This document shows, one piece after another, positions 34,627 to 43,012 of a stretch of 64,000 nucleotides of DNA (positions are counted from its first letter, which is position 1; every line of letters starts with the position of its first letter). The notes under the pieces are model-generated. The model was not told where the DNA came from, did not search any database, and saw only the letters and a list, made by a program, of their open reading frames with translations. The DNA comes from JALSRD01 sp964476595 (lineage in GTDB: Bacteria; Desulfobacterota; Desulfobacteria; Desulfobacterales; JALSRD01). Location: assembly GCA_964476595.1 (NCBI GenBank), contig CAYZCL010000104.1, forward strand, positions 16,159 to 80,158, in the 5' to 3' direction. The position numbers and the translations under genes are program-made.

Positions 34627-35063
34627 TTCTCGATGAACCGGTAGGTCTGCAGGTGAAGGGTGAAGGCGTCTTCCTGGTAGGAGACGGTCATGTCGATGCG
34701 CACCAGCCGGGCGCCGGCGGCCGTCAGCAGTTCCGAATCGACCGGTGTCGCCGTGACCCGCCAGCGGTAGCCGGGGTAGTCCTCCCCGAAATCGCCGGAT
34801 TCGTCCGCGCCGTCTTCCAGGGCCGTGCTCTCCAGCGATGCCAGCCGGCCGGCGCCCAGCAGCGGCGCCAGGGTGAGGAACTGCTTCTCGGTGTTCATGG
34901 AAATGGTCTGGGACTGCATGCGGTAGACGGCGGTCAGGACGATAGACAGGATGGCCAGGGCCACCATGATCTCGAGGAAGGTGAACCCGCTTTGCCGGCC
35001 GCGGCAGGCTGCCCGCCGGGCGCCGGCGGCCGGAAAGTCGCTGGTGGCATCGTTGTCATTCAT
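34623..35063 (-). CDS. gspI: Type II secretion minor pseudopilin GspI
   Basis: The 146-residue prepilin has a long positively charged leader, then QSG-FTFLEIMVALAILSIVL with Glu5. The globular part YRWRVTATPVD...VRIDMTVSYQ matches GspI. It nucleates the pseudopilus tip with GspJ and GspK. Its start overlaps the gspH stop by 8 bp. Confidence 0.92.
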   Translation of the reverse strand: MNDNDATSDFPAAGARRAACRGRQSGFTFLEIMVALAILSIVLTAVYRMQSQTISMNTEKQFLTLAPLLGAGRLASLESTALEDGADESGDFGEDYPGYRWRVTATPVDSELLTAAGARLVRIDMTVSYQEDAFTLHLQTYRFIEK

Positions 35064-35568
35064 TGAAATCGACGAAGTGGTCGTAGAATTCGGGGCGCGG
35101 CAGAAAAGGCTCCACCAGCACCGAAAAACGCCGGTCGTTGTCGTCCTGCAGGTGGATGAACACCCGGTCCGAGTAGCCCTGCCGGTAGAAGCGCAGGACC
35201 GCCTGCGCGCCGGAGACCGTGGGGCCGCCGGCGAACGCCAGGTCCGCCCACCGCACGCTCTGCGGCGGCCGGTAGCCGTCTTCGGCCGCCGCCCGGGCCT
35301 CCTCCTCCTTCATGCCCTCGTGGGTCACCCACGCCAGCCGGCGGTCGAAATCGAAATGCAGCAGGTAGTCGCGTTGCTCCTGGACGGCCCGGCTCTTGAG
35401 CAGGGGCACCTCCACCATCAGCCAGCGGGCCGCCCGGCGGGCTTCGTCGCCCGATACCAGCACCTGGAACCGGGGCACGGCCATGAAGAGCATCAGCGTG
35501 ATCAGCGCGGTGACCACCACCAGCTCGATGAGGGTGAAACCGCTCTGCCGGTCGTCGCGAACCCGCAT
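35056..35568 (-). CDS. gspH: Type II secretion minor pseudopilin GspH
   Basis: The 170-residue prepilin starts MRVRDDRQSG-FTLIELVVVTALI with Glu5. The following globular region has LLKSRAVQEQRDYLLHFDFDRR, as in GspH/FimT-type pseudopilins. It probably links the major pseudopilin shaft to the tip complex. The gap to gspG is only 4 bp. Confidence 0.9.
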   Translation of the reverse strand: MRVRDDRQSGFTLIELVVVTALITLMLFMAVPRFQVLVSGDEARRAARWLMVEVPLLKSRAVQEQRDYLLHFDFDRRLAWVTHEGMKEEEARAAAEDGYRPPQSVRWADLAFAGGPTVSGAQAVLRFYRQGYSDRVFIHLQDDNDRRFSVLVEPFLPRPEFYDHFVDFNE

Positions 35569-35572
35569 GGTT

Positions 35573-36028
35573 TCACTCGACTTCCCAGCTGTTGATGTCC
35601 TTGTTGTTGTCCTCGCCGCCCGGCACGCCGTCGGCCCCGTAGCTGATGATGTCGTAGTCGCCGTGGGCGCCGGGACTGAGGTAGACGAAGTCGTTGCCCC
35701 AGGGATCCTTGGGGATCTTGCCCTTTTCAATGTAGCCGCCTTTGCGCCAGTGCTTGGGCACGGGGGCCGACTCGGGCTTTTCCACCAGGGCCTGCAACCC
35801 CTGCTCGGTGGTCGGGTAGAAGCCGTTGTCCAGCTTGTAGGATTTCAGCGCAGTCTCCAGGCTTTCAATTTGGATGCGGGCTTTTACTATTTTAGCCTTT
35901 TCAGGCTCTCCCATTATACGCGGGACGATGAACGTGGCCAAAATACCGAGAATAACGATGACCACCATAAGCTCAATAAGGGTAAAGCCGTTCGACGTTT
36001 TTAAAAATACATGTTTTCTGGCGTACAC
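35573..36028 (-). CDS. gspG: Type II secretion major pseudopilin GspG
   Basis: The 151-residue protein is the usual GspG length. It has KTSNG-FTLIELMVVIVILGILATFIVPRI, the GEPEKAKI helix and the family's conserved FYPTTEQGLQALV, DPWGNDFVYLSPG and ISYGADG calcium-site region. It polymerises into the pseudopilus. The start is GTG at 36028, preceded by an excellent AAGGGAGGAAAT site; nearby ATGs are out of frame. Confidence 0.95.
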   Translation of the reverse strand: MYARKHVFLKTSNGFTLIELMVVIVILGILATFIVPRIMGEPEKAKIVKARIQIESLETALKSYKLDNGFYPTTEQGLQALVEKPESAPVPKHWRKGGYIEKGKIPKDPWGNDFVYLSPGAHGDYDIISYGADGVPGGEDNNKDINSWEVE

Positions 36029-36166
36029 ATTTCCTCCCTTGACCCCCCATCCCCTCCGTGGGGACGGATCAGGCGTCAATCCATTCCAGCATGAAAAAAG
36101 ATTTGTTTTTCGATCTGGTGCACACGCCGCCGTGGCACCGGATTAATGAAAGCGAAAAAACTTCCA

Positions 36167-37393
36167 TCACTTGACCAGCTGGTTCATTTCGAAAATGGGC
36201 AGGCAGATGGACAGCACGATGAAGCCGACCACCACCCCCATCACCAGGATCATGACCGGTTCGAGCAGGGACGTCATGGCCAGCACCCGCGATGCCACCT
36301 CGGTTTCGTAGACATCGGCGATTTTTTTGAGCATCTGTTCCAGGTTGCCGCTCTGTTCGCCCACCTGGATCATCTGGATCGAGAGGTCGGGAAAGGTGTC
36401 TCCCGGCTCCAGCGACCGCGCCAGCGGCTGTCCGCGGCCCACTTCCACGGCGGCCCCCTCGATGGTTTCGGCGATCAGGCGGTTGCCAGTGATGTTTTTG
36501 ACAATGTCCAGCGAATTGAGCAGCGGCACGCCGTTTTCCAGCAGCGAGCCCAGGGTGCGTGCGAAACGCGCCACGGCCAGCTTCCTGACCAGCAGGCCGA
36601 TGACCGGCAGCCGCAGGATCATGCGGTGGTAGGCGTACTCGCCGCGCGGCGTCTTTTTCAGGCGGCGCAGCACAACCGCAACGGCGGCCGCGGCCAGCGC
36701 CATCAGCCACCAGTAGCGTTTGAAGAAGGCGCTCACCGCGATCAGCATGCGGGTGGGCGCCGGCAGCGTCTGGTGCATGTCCGTGAAAATGGAGGTGATG
36801 TTGGGCACGATAAAGATCATCAGCAGAAACAGCACCACGATGCCGATCAGGGACATGAACAGGGGGTAGGCCAGGGCGGCGCGGATGCGCGTCTTGAGCT
36901 CTTGCTGCCGTTCGCTGATCTCCGCCAGGCGCTCCAGCACGATCTCCAGCGTCCCCGACGTTTCGCCGGCCCGCACCATGTTCACGTAGAGCGGCGAAAA
37001 CAGCCGGGGATAGGCGGACAGGGCCGTGGCGAAGTCGGCCCCCTCCACCACGGACTCGCGCACCTGGGCCAGCACCTTCTTGAGCGCCGGGGCCTTGGTC
37101 TGGGGGATGAGCACGTCCATGGCCGAGACCAGGGGGAAGCCCGCCCCCACCAAGGTGGCCAGCTGGCGCGTCATCATCGAGATCTCCACCGGGCGCACCC
37201 GTGAGAAAACCCGCAGCGAATCCGGTGCGCGCTTTTCGCGCGAGGCCTCGCCCGCACTGACCTCCCGGATGGACACGGGGTAGATGCGGGATTCGCGCAG
37301 CCGCTGCCGCGCCACCACGGGGCTGTCGGCATCGATGATGCCCGTCACTTTTCTGCCCTTGGCGTTCAGGGCCGTGTAGTCGTAAACCGGCAT
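36167..37393 (-). CDS. gspF: Type II secretion inner-membrane protein GspF
   Basis: The 408-residue protein has the two T2SSF domains (QLATLVGAGFPLVSAMDVL near residue 75 and ARTLGSLLENGVPLLNSLDIV near 280). Three membrane helices are visible, including PLFMSLIGIVVLFLLMIFIVP and the C-terminal VMGVVVGFIVLSICLPIF. The N-terminus MPVYDYTALNAKGRKVTG is typical. It is first in the gsp operon; the 138-bp gap to gspG shows no promoter. Confidence 0.95.
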   Translation of the reverse strand: MPVYDYTALNAKGRKVTGIIDADSPVVARQRLRESRIYPVSIREVSAGEASREKRAPDSLRVFSRVRPVEISMMTRQLATLVGAGFPLVSAMDVLIPQTKAPALKKVLAQVRESVVEGADFATALSAYPRLFSPLYVNMVRAGETSGTLEIVLERLAEISERQQELKTRIRAALAYPLFMSLIGIVVLFLLMIFIVPNITSIFTDMHQTLPAPTRMLIAVSAFFKRYWWLMALAAAAVAVVLRRLKKTPRGEYAYHRMILRLPVIGLLVRKLAVARFARTLGSLLENGVPLLNSLDIVKNITGNRLIAETIEGAAVEVGRGQPLARSLEPGDTFPDLSIQMIQVGEQSGNLEQMLKKIADVYETEVASRVLAMTSLLEPVMILVMGVVVGFIVLSICLPIFEMNQLVK

Positions 37394-37485
37394 GGCGGTT
37401 ATCCGTGGCGGTTTCCCGGGGACCGGCGGCGCGTGGCGGCCGCACGGAAGGTAAAATCGCAAAAGCATTTCGCCTGCATGCCCGG

Positions 37486-37513
37486 ATTATACCCCATTGG
37501 CGCCGCTTTGCAA
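37486..37513 (-). promoter_or_regulatory. Sigma-70-type promoter of the gsp operon
   Basis: Reading the minus strand, TTGCAA (37513-37508), a 16-bp spacer and a perfect TATAAT (37491-37486) lie about 95 bp upstream of the gspF start. It is placed between the pil-operon terminator and gspF, so it should start the whole gspF-to-TPR transcript of about 13 kb. Confidence 0.75.
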
Positions 37514-37563
37514 GGGGCACTGTTTGGCCGGGCACGCACGAACCCATGAAGCGGCGACGCAAA

Positions 37564-37587
37564 AGAGGCCGTGTTGCCACGGCCTCT
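37564..37587 (-). terminator. Intrinsic terminator of the pil operon
   Basis: AGAGGCCGTG and CACGGCCTCT form a perfect 10-bp stem with a 4-nt loop (GCAA on the minus strand), followed on the minus strand by TTTTG. It lies 30 bp after the Ig-like lipoprotein stop and before the gsp promoter. Confidence 0.8.
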
Positions 37588-37617
37588 GAGCGGAACGAAA
37601 GGTCTCTGCGGTTTTGA

Positions 37618-38457
37618 CTACGGCGCGACCATGGCGACGTGGATCACCTGGTAGCTGCCCTCGGCGGCCACTGTCACCTCGGCCATTCCCGGGGTGGTGC
37701 CGGCGAACAGCTGCGCCTTTACCGTACCGCTCTCGTCGGTGGTGGGCAGGGTGTAGGTCTGCCGGCCGTTGGCAAAGGACCCCAGGGTGGTGGAAAAGGT
37801 CACCGGCGTGCCGATGGGCACGATGTGCGCTTCGCTGTCGGCCACGCTGACCGTCAGGGTGACGGAGGCGTTGCCGTCGGCCGCCATGGCCTGGGTGGGC
37901 ACGTCCACCATGATCATGGCGTTGGTGGTGGGCCCGGTACTGGTGCCGGTGTCCGTATCCGTGGTGGTGGCAGTGGACGTTCCGGTATCCGTACCGGTTC
38001 CGGTGTCCGTCTCGGTGTCGGTGGAACCGGTGTCCGGGTTGCAGTTCTCGTCGATGGGGATGTCCACGCGCTGTTTCATGCCGTTGGACTCCGCGGTGAC
38101 GGCCATTATGCCCTCGATGTCGCCGGCGATGGCCACCACCGAGGCTACACCGTTGGCGCTGGTGGTATGGGTGGTCAGTTCACGGCTGCCGTTGGCGAAC
38201 GTGCCGATGCCCGTCGAGATGCGGAAGGTCACACGCGTTCCGATGTCGGCGGTCTCGCCGCCGGATTTGTGCACCGTGGCCACGATGACCGACGACGTGC
38301 GTTCCAGGGGCCTGAGACAGGACGGGGTGGCCGTCAGTTCGATGTAGCCGGCCTGCGGGTCGGCCACGCCGCCCTTTGAACCGCAACCTGCTATGTAGCC
38401 AATCAGCGACAGGATCACCACCACCAGTATCGTTGTTGACAGATTCTTGAATTTCAT
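37618..38457 (-). CDS. Lipoprotein with two Ig-like (invasin/Big-type) domains and Thr/Asp-rich linker
   Basis: The 279-residue product begins with a lipoprotein signal (VVVILSLIGYIAGC; lipobox IAGC). Two related beta-sandwich domains follow: one with IGTRVTFRISTGIGTFANGS (about 75-95), the other with IGTPVTFSTTLGSFANGRQ (about 220-240). This pattern is like bacterial Ig-like domain group 1 repeats of invasins and intimins. Between them is a low-complexity linker of Thr, Asp and Gly (TDTGTGTDTGTSTATT). The ATG at 38457 follows GGAAAGGAAG. It is last in the pil operon, 58 bp after pilQ, and may sit in the outer membrane as a surface or pilus-associated stalk. The function is unknown. Confidence 0.82.
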   Translation of the reverse strand: MKFKNLSTTILVVVILSLIGYIAGCGSKGGVADPQAGYIELTATPSCLRPLERTSSVIVATVHKSGGETADIGTRVTFRISTGIGTFANGSRELTTHTTSANGVASVVAIAGDIEGIMAVTAESNGMKQRVDIPIDENCNPDTGSTDTETDTGTGTDTGTSTATTTDTDTGTSTGPTTNAMIMVDVPTQAMAADGNASVTLTVSVADSEAHIVPIGTPVTFSTTLGSFANGRQTYTLPTTDESGTVKAQLFAGTTPGMAEVTVAAEGSYQVIHVAMVAP

Positions 38458-38515
38458 AGACTTCCTTTCCGTTCCATCGGTTTTTCGTTTCATGATTCCT
38501 CGGAACCTCCTCCGG

Positions 38516-41500
38516 TCAGGAAGAGACCGTCACCTTCTCGCTGCCACGCTTTTCCAGGTTCACGATTCTGGGCGTGATGAAGATCAGCAGCTCCTCTTTG
38601 CGCTTGGCCTTGGACTCGGTCTTGAAGAGCCAGCCCAGAATGGGAATCTTGGAAAGGAAAGGCAGCCCCGTCTGACTGGCGCCCTTGGAAGATTTGATGA
38701 TGCCGCCGATGACCACCGTGTCGCCGTCGTTGACCAGCAGCACGGTTTCGGCTTCCTTGGTGGTGAAGGACTGTTGGCCATTGATGAGATCGCCGAGGTC
38801 TTTCTTGGTAATCTTGAGTCGCATGGAGATGCGCTGGTCCAGCGTCACGTGAGGCGTGACCTCCAGCACCAGGTCGATGTCCTCGAACTCGGTGACCGTG
38901 TTGCCCGATTCGTCCAGCTTGTTGTAAGGGTAACGCAACCCCGATTTGATAGTTGCTTTGACGTTGTCTAGCGTGGCGATCTTGGGCGCCGAGATGATCT
39001 TGCTCTCGCCGTTGGTTTCCGAGGCCATCAGCCGGGCGTTGATGACCAGCCCGGTGCCGGCGATGCGCAGGAAGTTGAAGCCCAGCGCACCCGCGGCGGC
39101 ACTGATGGGCAGGTTGACGGCGGTGTCCCATCCGTAGGTGCCGCCCAGGGTGTCGAAACCGCGCTGGGGGCCGATGCCCGGCTGGCCCTCGGCACCCATT
39201 TCCCGCAGCCAGCTGGGCTGGTTGGGGTCGGAGGCCGTACCGGAGCCGGGAAGCCGGCTGGCCGTGTACGGCTCGGTGCCGGTGCTGGAGATGCCGCCTT
39301 CCACGCCCCACTGGACACCGATCTCACGGGCGAAGCTGCTGCTGGCCTCCACGATGCGGGCCTCGATGCTGACCTGCCGGGTGGGACGATCCAGTTGGGA
39401 GATGATGCGTTTGATCTGCTCGATTTTGGGCGGCAGGTCGGTCACGATGATCTGGTTGGTGCGCTCGTCGAACATGATGCTGCCGACACCGGGGGTCAGC
39501 AGTGCGTTGGAACTGGCGCTCTCCTCGGCCACCGCGCTACCCATCTGGGTGCTGCCGCCACCGCCACCACCGCTGCCGCTGCCGCGCGAAATCATGGCGT
39601 AGATATCCTTGGCGTTGGCGTAGTTGATGGGGATGTACTCGGTGACGGCCTGCGCCAGCTGCACCTCCAGTTTCTGGCGCTTGAGTTCCTCTTCCCAGCG
39701 CTTGCGGCGGGCTCTCTCCTCGGCCTCGAACTTGGCCTGGGTGCCGATGCGGATGACGTCGCCCTCGGTGACCATGGCCAGCTGGTTCATTTTCAGCACC
39801 AGGTCCAGCACCTGGTCCCAGGGAACGGGTTTGTGCAGGCTCAGGGTGACCTTACCGGTGACATCCTGGTCGATGGCGAAGTTCTTGCCGCTGACGTCCT
39901 GCAGGATCCGGAAGACGTTCTTGATGTCGGTTTCATAGAAATCCAGGGCGATCTTTTCGCCGGTGAATTTCTTGGGTTTCACGCGGTCCCATGCCGGGAT
40001 GCCGGCCGCCGGTTGCGGTCCGGGTGCGGCCGGGGCACCTGCCGCCTGAATGGCATGGGCGGCCGCTTGCTTCTGCTGCATGGCGGCAGCGGTGGCGCTG
40101 GCGACTTCCTCCCAGGGCGGCAGCTGGGCCTCGGCAAAAGGCTTGGGGGGCACCGAAGAGGCTTCGAAGTGCACCAGGATCCGATTGCCGTCCGTTTCGG
40201 TGCGGTATTTGACGCCCTCGCGCAGTTCGATGGAGATCAGCGCCCGCTTACGCATGTCCGGTGTCTGGATGGGGATGATGCGGTCCACCGCGCTTTCGAA
40301 GCGGGTGGTGATCAGCGGCCGCTTGCGGTAGTCCGGGATCCGGGTGTTCTGGAGGCTGACCACGATCTGGCGATCGTTCTTCTTGGCGACATCGTACTTG
40401 ACCGGAACCGTGGTTCCGATCACCACGGTCGACTTGCCGCCGGCCTCGCTGGAGAAATCCAGCCGGTTGAGCCAGGCCCCGGTGCTCCCGGCGGGAGTCG
40501 GCGCCGGGGCCGGTTTCTTGGCGGTTTGCGCCTGGGCCACCAGGGCGGCTTCCTTTTCGGGTGCTTTTTCAGGTTCCGCGACACTTTCCGCGGCCGGTGT
40601 CCGGTCGGGTGTTTCCGCGGGCTGCGCCTGGGCCGTTATGGTCCCGGACGTCGGCCCGGGTGTTGCGGTTTCGGCCTGCGGTTCGGCGGCTTCAACAGCC
40701 TCCGTTGCGGGCCGGCCCACCGAGATGGCCAGGCCGTTTCCCGTCGGTTTGGCGTCGTAAGCGGCCAGGTAGGCGTCGTCCGTGTCCAGCACGACCCGCA
40801 ACTTGAAGGGGTCGGCGTAGTAACGCACGCGCTTCACCCACGGGGTGTCCACCATGACCCGCTGCTCGCGATGGTAGGGGCTCTCCAGATTGGGGATGTC
40901 GTAGACGATGCGCGGCGGCGACTTGAGCGTAAAGGTGCTGTATTCGCTGATGACGCCGTTGGCCGCCAGCAGCACCTGCACACCCCGGTCGCCGGCCTGG
41001 GCGGAAACCGATTCCAGGCGTGTGGCCGGAGGGGCGTCCTGCGGGGGAGCGGCGGAGGCGGTCTCTTTGCGGGGCTCGTCGGCCACTGGTTCCCGGGCCG
41101 CCGCCTTTTCCGTTTCCGCGGCCACGGACGATGGCGCCTGATCGGCGGCCGGTTCGGCCAGCGTCTGCTCCTCGATGTCGGCCGATACCGCCGGTTCCTG
41201 CTGCGCTACGGCCATGCCGGTGGGAAACGTCAATTTCAGGCCGCGTCCCTCTTCCCGGGTGACGTCACAGGGGACGTCCTTTTTCAGGAAGAGCTCGATC
41301 CGCGAGGTGTCGTTGTCCTCGTCGGCCGGGATTACCTTGACGGACTCCACCACGCTGTTTTCCGGAATCGCGGGTTCCAGGCCGGGCGCGAACACGGCCC
41401 CGGGAAAGTAGAACACCATGCGCAGCGGCACGGCCTGTTTGATCGACGTGTAGGTCAGGTTCTGGTTCCCCTCGATGAGTACGTTCACCGAGTCCTGCTG

Positions 41501-41734
41501 CGGCACGGCCCGGATGGCCGTGATGTGTCTGCCGTCGGCCGGTACCTCCGCGGGTGGGCTCTCGGATTCGGCCATCTGCGCCGGCGGACTCTCGGCTTCG
41601 GCGACATCGGCCTTGACTTCGGCACTTTGCCCCGCACCGCGGCTGGTGGCACATCCTCCCAGCCAGAAGGCGGTCAGCAGCAGGGCCATTGCAAGAGCTG
41701 TAGCACTGGAGCGCATCCACTTCCTCTCATCCAT
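38516..41734 (-). CDS. pilQ: Type IV pilus secretin PilQ with lipobox and AMIN domains
   Basis: The 1072-residue protein has the lipoprotein-type signal LLLTAFWLGGC. Up to three AMIN-type domains appear at about 70-175, 240-345 and 425-530, joined by Ala/Pro/Glu-rich linkers. Then come a secretin/TonB N-terminal domain (IALDFYETDIKNVFRILQD, about 610) and the secretin core with IMFDERTNQIIVTDLP, APKIATLDNVKATIKSG and VVIGGIIKSS...IPILGWLF. A Gly-rich stretch (SGSGGGGGG) lies in the N-domain loop. It forms the outer-membrane pore for the pilus. The ATG at 41734 follows AGGGGAATG. At 1072 residues it is longer than most PilQ proteins. Confidence 0.95.
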   Translation of the reverse strand: MDERKWMRSSATALAMALLLTAFWLGGCATSRGAGQSAEVKADVAEAESPPAQMAESESPPAEVPADGRHITAIRAVPQQDSVNVLIEGNQNLTYTSIKQAVPLRMVFYFPGAVFAPGLEPAIPENSVVESVKVIPADEDNDTSRIELFLKKDVPCDVTREEGRGLKLTFPTGMAVAQQEPAVSADIEEQTLAEPAADQAPSSVAAETEKAAAREPVADEPRKETASAAPPQDAPPATRLESVSAQAGDRGVQVLLAANGVISEYSTFTLKSPPRIVYDIPNLESPYHREQRVMVDTPWVKRVRYYADPFKLRVVLDTDDAYLAAYDAKPTGNGLAISVGRPATEAVEAAEPQAETATPGPTSGTITAQAQPAETPDRTPAAESVAEPEKAPEKEAALVAQAQTAKKPAPAPTPAGSTGAWLNRLDFSSEAGGKSTVVIGTTVPVKYDVAKKNDRQIVVSLQNTRIPDYRKRPLITTRFESAVDRIIPIQTPDMRKRALISIELREGVKYRTETDGNRILVHFEASSVPPKPFAEAQLPPWEEVASATAAAMQQKQAAAHAIQAAGAPAAPGPQPAAGIPAWDRVKPKKFTGEKIALDFYETDIKNVFRILQDVSGKNFAIDQDVTGKVTLSLHKPVPWDQVLDLVLKMNQLAMVTEGDVIRIGTQAKFEAEERARRKRWEEELKRQKLEVQLAQAVTEYIPINYANAKDIYAMISRGSGSGGGGGGSTQMGSAVAEESASSNALLTPGVGSIMFDERTNQIIVTDLPPKIEQIKRIISQLDRPTRQVSIEARIVEASSSFAREIGVQWGVEGGISSTGTEPYTASRLPGSGTASDPNQPSWLREMGAEGQPGIGPQRGFDTLGGTYGWDTAVNLPISAAAGALGFNFLRIAGTGLVINARLMASETNGESKIISAPKIATLDNVKATIKSGLRYPYNKLDESGNTVTEFEDIDLVLEVTPHVTLDQRISMRLKITKKDLGDLINGQQSFTTKEAETVLLVNDGDTVVIGGIIKSSKGASQTGLPFLSKIPILGWLFKTESKAKRKEELLIFITPRIVNLEKRGSEKVTVSS

Positions 41735-41738
41735 GGCG

Positions 41739-42344
41739 TCATTCCCCTGAAGATTTCTGAAGTTTCAGTTGGCGTGGTACTTTTTTGACTCCCCCTAACG
41801 GATTTTCTATCTCTTCTTCGACAATGATGCGATCGTCGAGTATTTCCGTGATTTTCCCCCCCTGGTTTCCCAGGTAGGTGCCGATCGTGACGACGTATCC
41901 CTTGCCGGTGGCTTCTTCCACCAGCGCTTTGTTGCCCTGGGGTGAACGGATGATGGCGGTGAGTTTCAGCTGGCTGAGGTCGACCCGTTCCAACGGCGTG
42001 CGGGGGATGTGCTTCCTGCGCTTTTTCCTGGGAGAGGCCGTGGACTGGGTCTCTTCGGTTTCCTGTTTGCGGAACAGAGGGACAAACGGGTCTGTCTTGC
42101 CCGCGGGACTGTAAGGCTTGATGCTGGCCATACGGGTGTCGGAGGCAGGCGCCGTGCTTTTCTGCTGAGCCGCAGCCTGCTTCTTGCCCGCCGGCGCGCT
42201 TTTCTTGGAGGAAGTCATAATTTTCTGTCTTACGACGGTCTTCTGAACGGGCTTTTCGGTGCCGCTGTCGCATCCGGCCGCCAGGAAGGCCGCAAAACAG
42301 AAAAGACAGGCCAGTCGGGTCAGGGTGGCGTTCGCTTTGAACAT
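41739..42344 (-). CDS. pilP: Type IV pilus assembly lipoprotein PilP
   Basis: The 201-residue product has a lipoprotein signal (FAAFLAAGC). A Lys/Ala-rich linker follows, then the PilP beta domain with YSPAGKTDPFVPLF, LERVDLSQLKLTAIIRSP and KGYVVTIGTYLGNQGGKI. PilP joins the PilNO dimer to the PilQ secretin. It lies 4 bp upstream of pilQ. Confidence 0.93.
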   Translation of the reverse strand: MFKANATLTRLACLFCFAAFLAAGCDSGTEKPVQKTVVRQKIMTSSKKSAPAGKKQAAAQQKSTAPASDTRMASIKPYSPAGKTDPFVPLFRKQETEETQSTASPRKKRRKHIPRTPLERVDLSQLKLTAIIRSPQGNKALVEEATGKGYVVTIGTYLGNQGGKITEILDDRIIVEEEIENPLGGVKKVPRQLKLQKSSGE

Positions 42345-42364
42345 AATCAGTGCCGTTTCTGCTG

Positions 42365-43012
42365 TTATTTTTTCTTTTTCTTCTTGTTCTTGCCGGATTT
42401 TTTCTGCTGGGACTGCTCGATGAACTTGTAGGTCACCGCCGTGCAGGCGGTCAACAGTTTGACACCCGGGCCGGACTGTGCCTTGGCCGGAAGCGGTGTC
42501 ATGGTGATGTCCTGGATGTTGACGATGCGGTCCAACCGGGATACCTTGTCAAAAAAGGTCGCCACCTGGTGAAAGGTGCCGGTCACCTTGATGGCCAGCG
42601 GGAGTTCGGCGTAGAAGTCCTTGGGGATTTCCGCCTTGGGCTGAAAGAGGGTGAATTCCAGGCCGGCCCGCTGTCCGGCACGGGAGATACCGGCCAGCAG
42701 CGATGGAATCTCCTGTTTTTCAGGAAGGGCCCGCATGGCCATCTTGAACCGGGCCTTGGCCTGCTCGATGCGCTCGCGATAGGCTTTGATCTGGCGGGCG
42801 TTACGCTTGGCAACGGTCAGCTTCTCCTGCAGCTGCTTTTCTTCCTTGGACAGCTTGTTGACGGCCTGCCACGAGGGGTAGAAGGAGAAGTATCCGAACG
42901 CGGCCGCCGCCACCAGGATGCAGACCACGTAGATCAGGACCTTCTGGGTTTTGGAAAGCTGCTCTATCCTTTCGAACAGTGCGGTTTTATCTGCGGATGC
43001 GCCTGATTTCAT
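42365..43012 (-). CDS. pilO: Type IV pilus inner-membrane alignment protein PilO
   Basis: The 215-residue bitopic protein has a membrane helix (VLIYVVCILVAAAAFGYFSFY), a coiled coil and the PilO ferredoxin-like fold (PLAIKVTGTFHQVATFFDKVSRL). It ends in an unusual tail of nine lysines and asparagines (SGKNKKKKKK). It dimerises with PilN. Its start overlaps the pilN stop by ATGA. Confidence 0.93.
   Translation of the reverse strand: MKSGASADKTALFERIEQLSKTQKVLIYVVCILVAAAAFGYFSFYPSWQAVNKLSKEEKQLQEKLTVAKRNARQIKAYRERIEQAKARFKMAMRALPEKQEIPSLLAGISRAGQRAGLEFTLFQPKAEIPKDFYAELPLAIKVTGTFHQVATFFDKVSRLDRIVNIQDITMTPLPAKAQSGPGVKLLTACTAVTYKFIEQSQQKKSGKNKKKKKK

Noticed and set aside
37930..38040. Repetitive Thr/Asp-coding DNA as a CRISPR or VNTR outside genes
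   Set aside because: The repeats are in frame within the lipoprotein linker and have no spacer structure of equal length.
39395..41788. Long plus-strand frame opposite pilQ
   Set aside because: pilQ is unmistakable on the other strand; the opposite frame has no start signal or domain.
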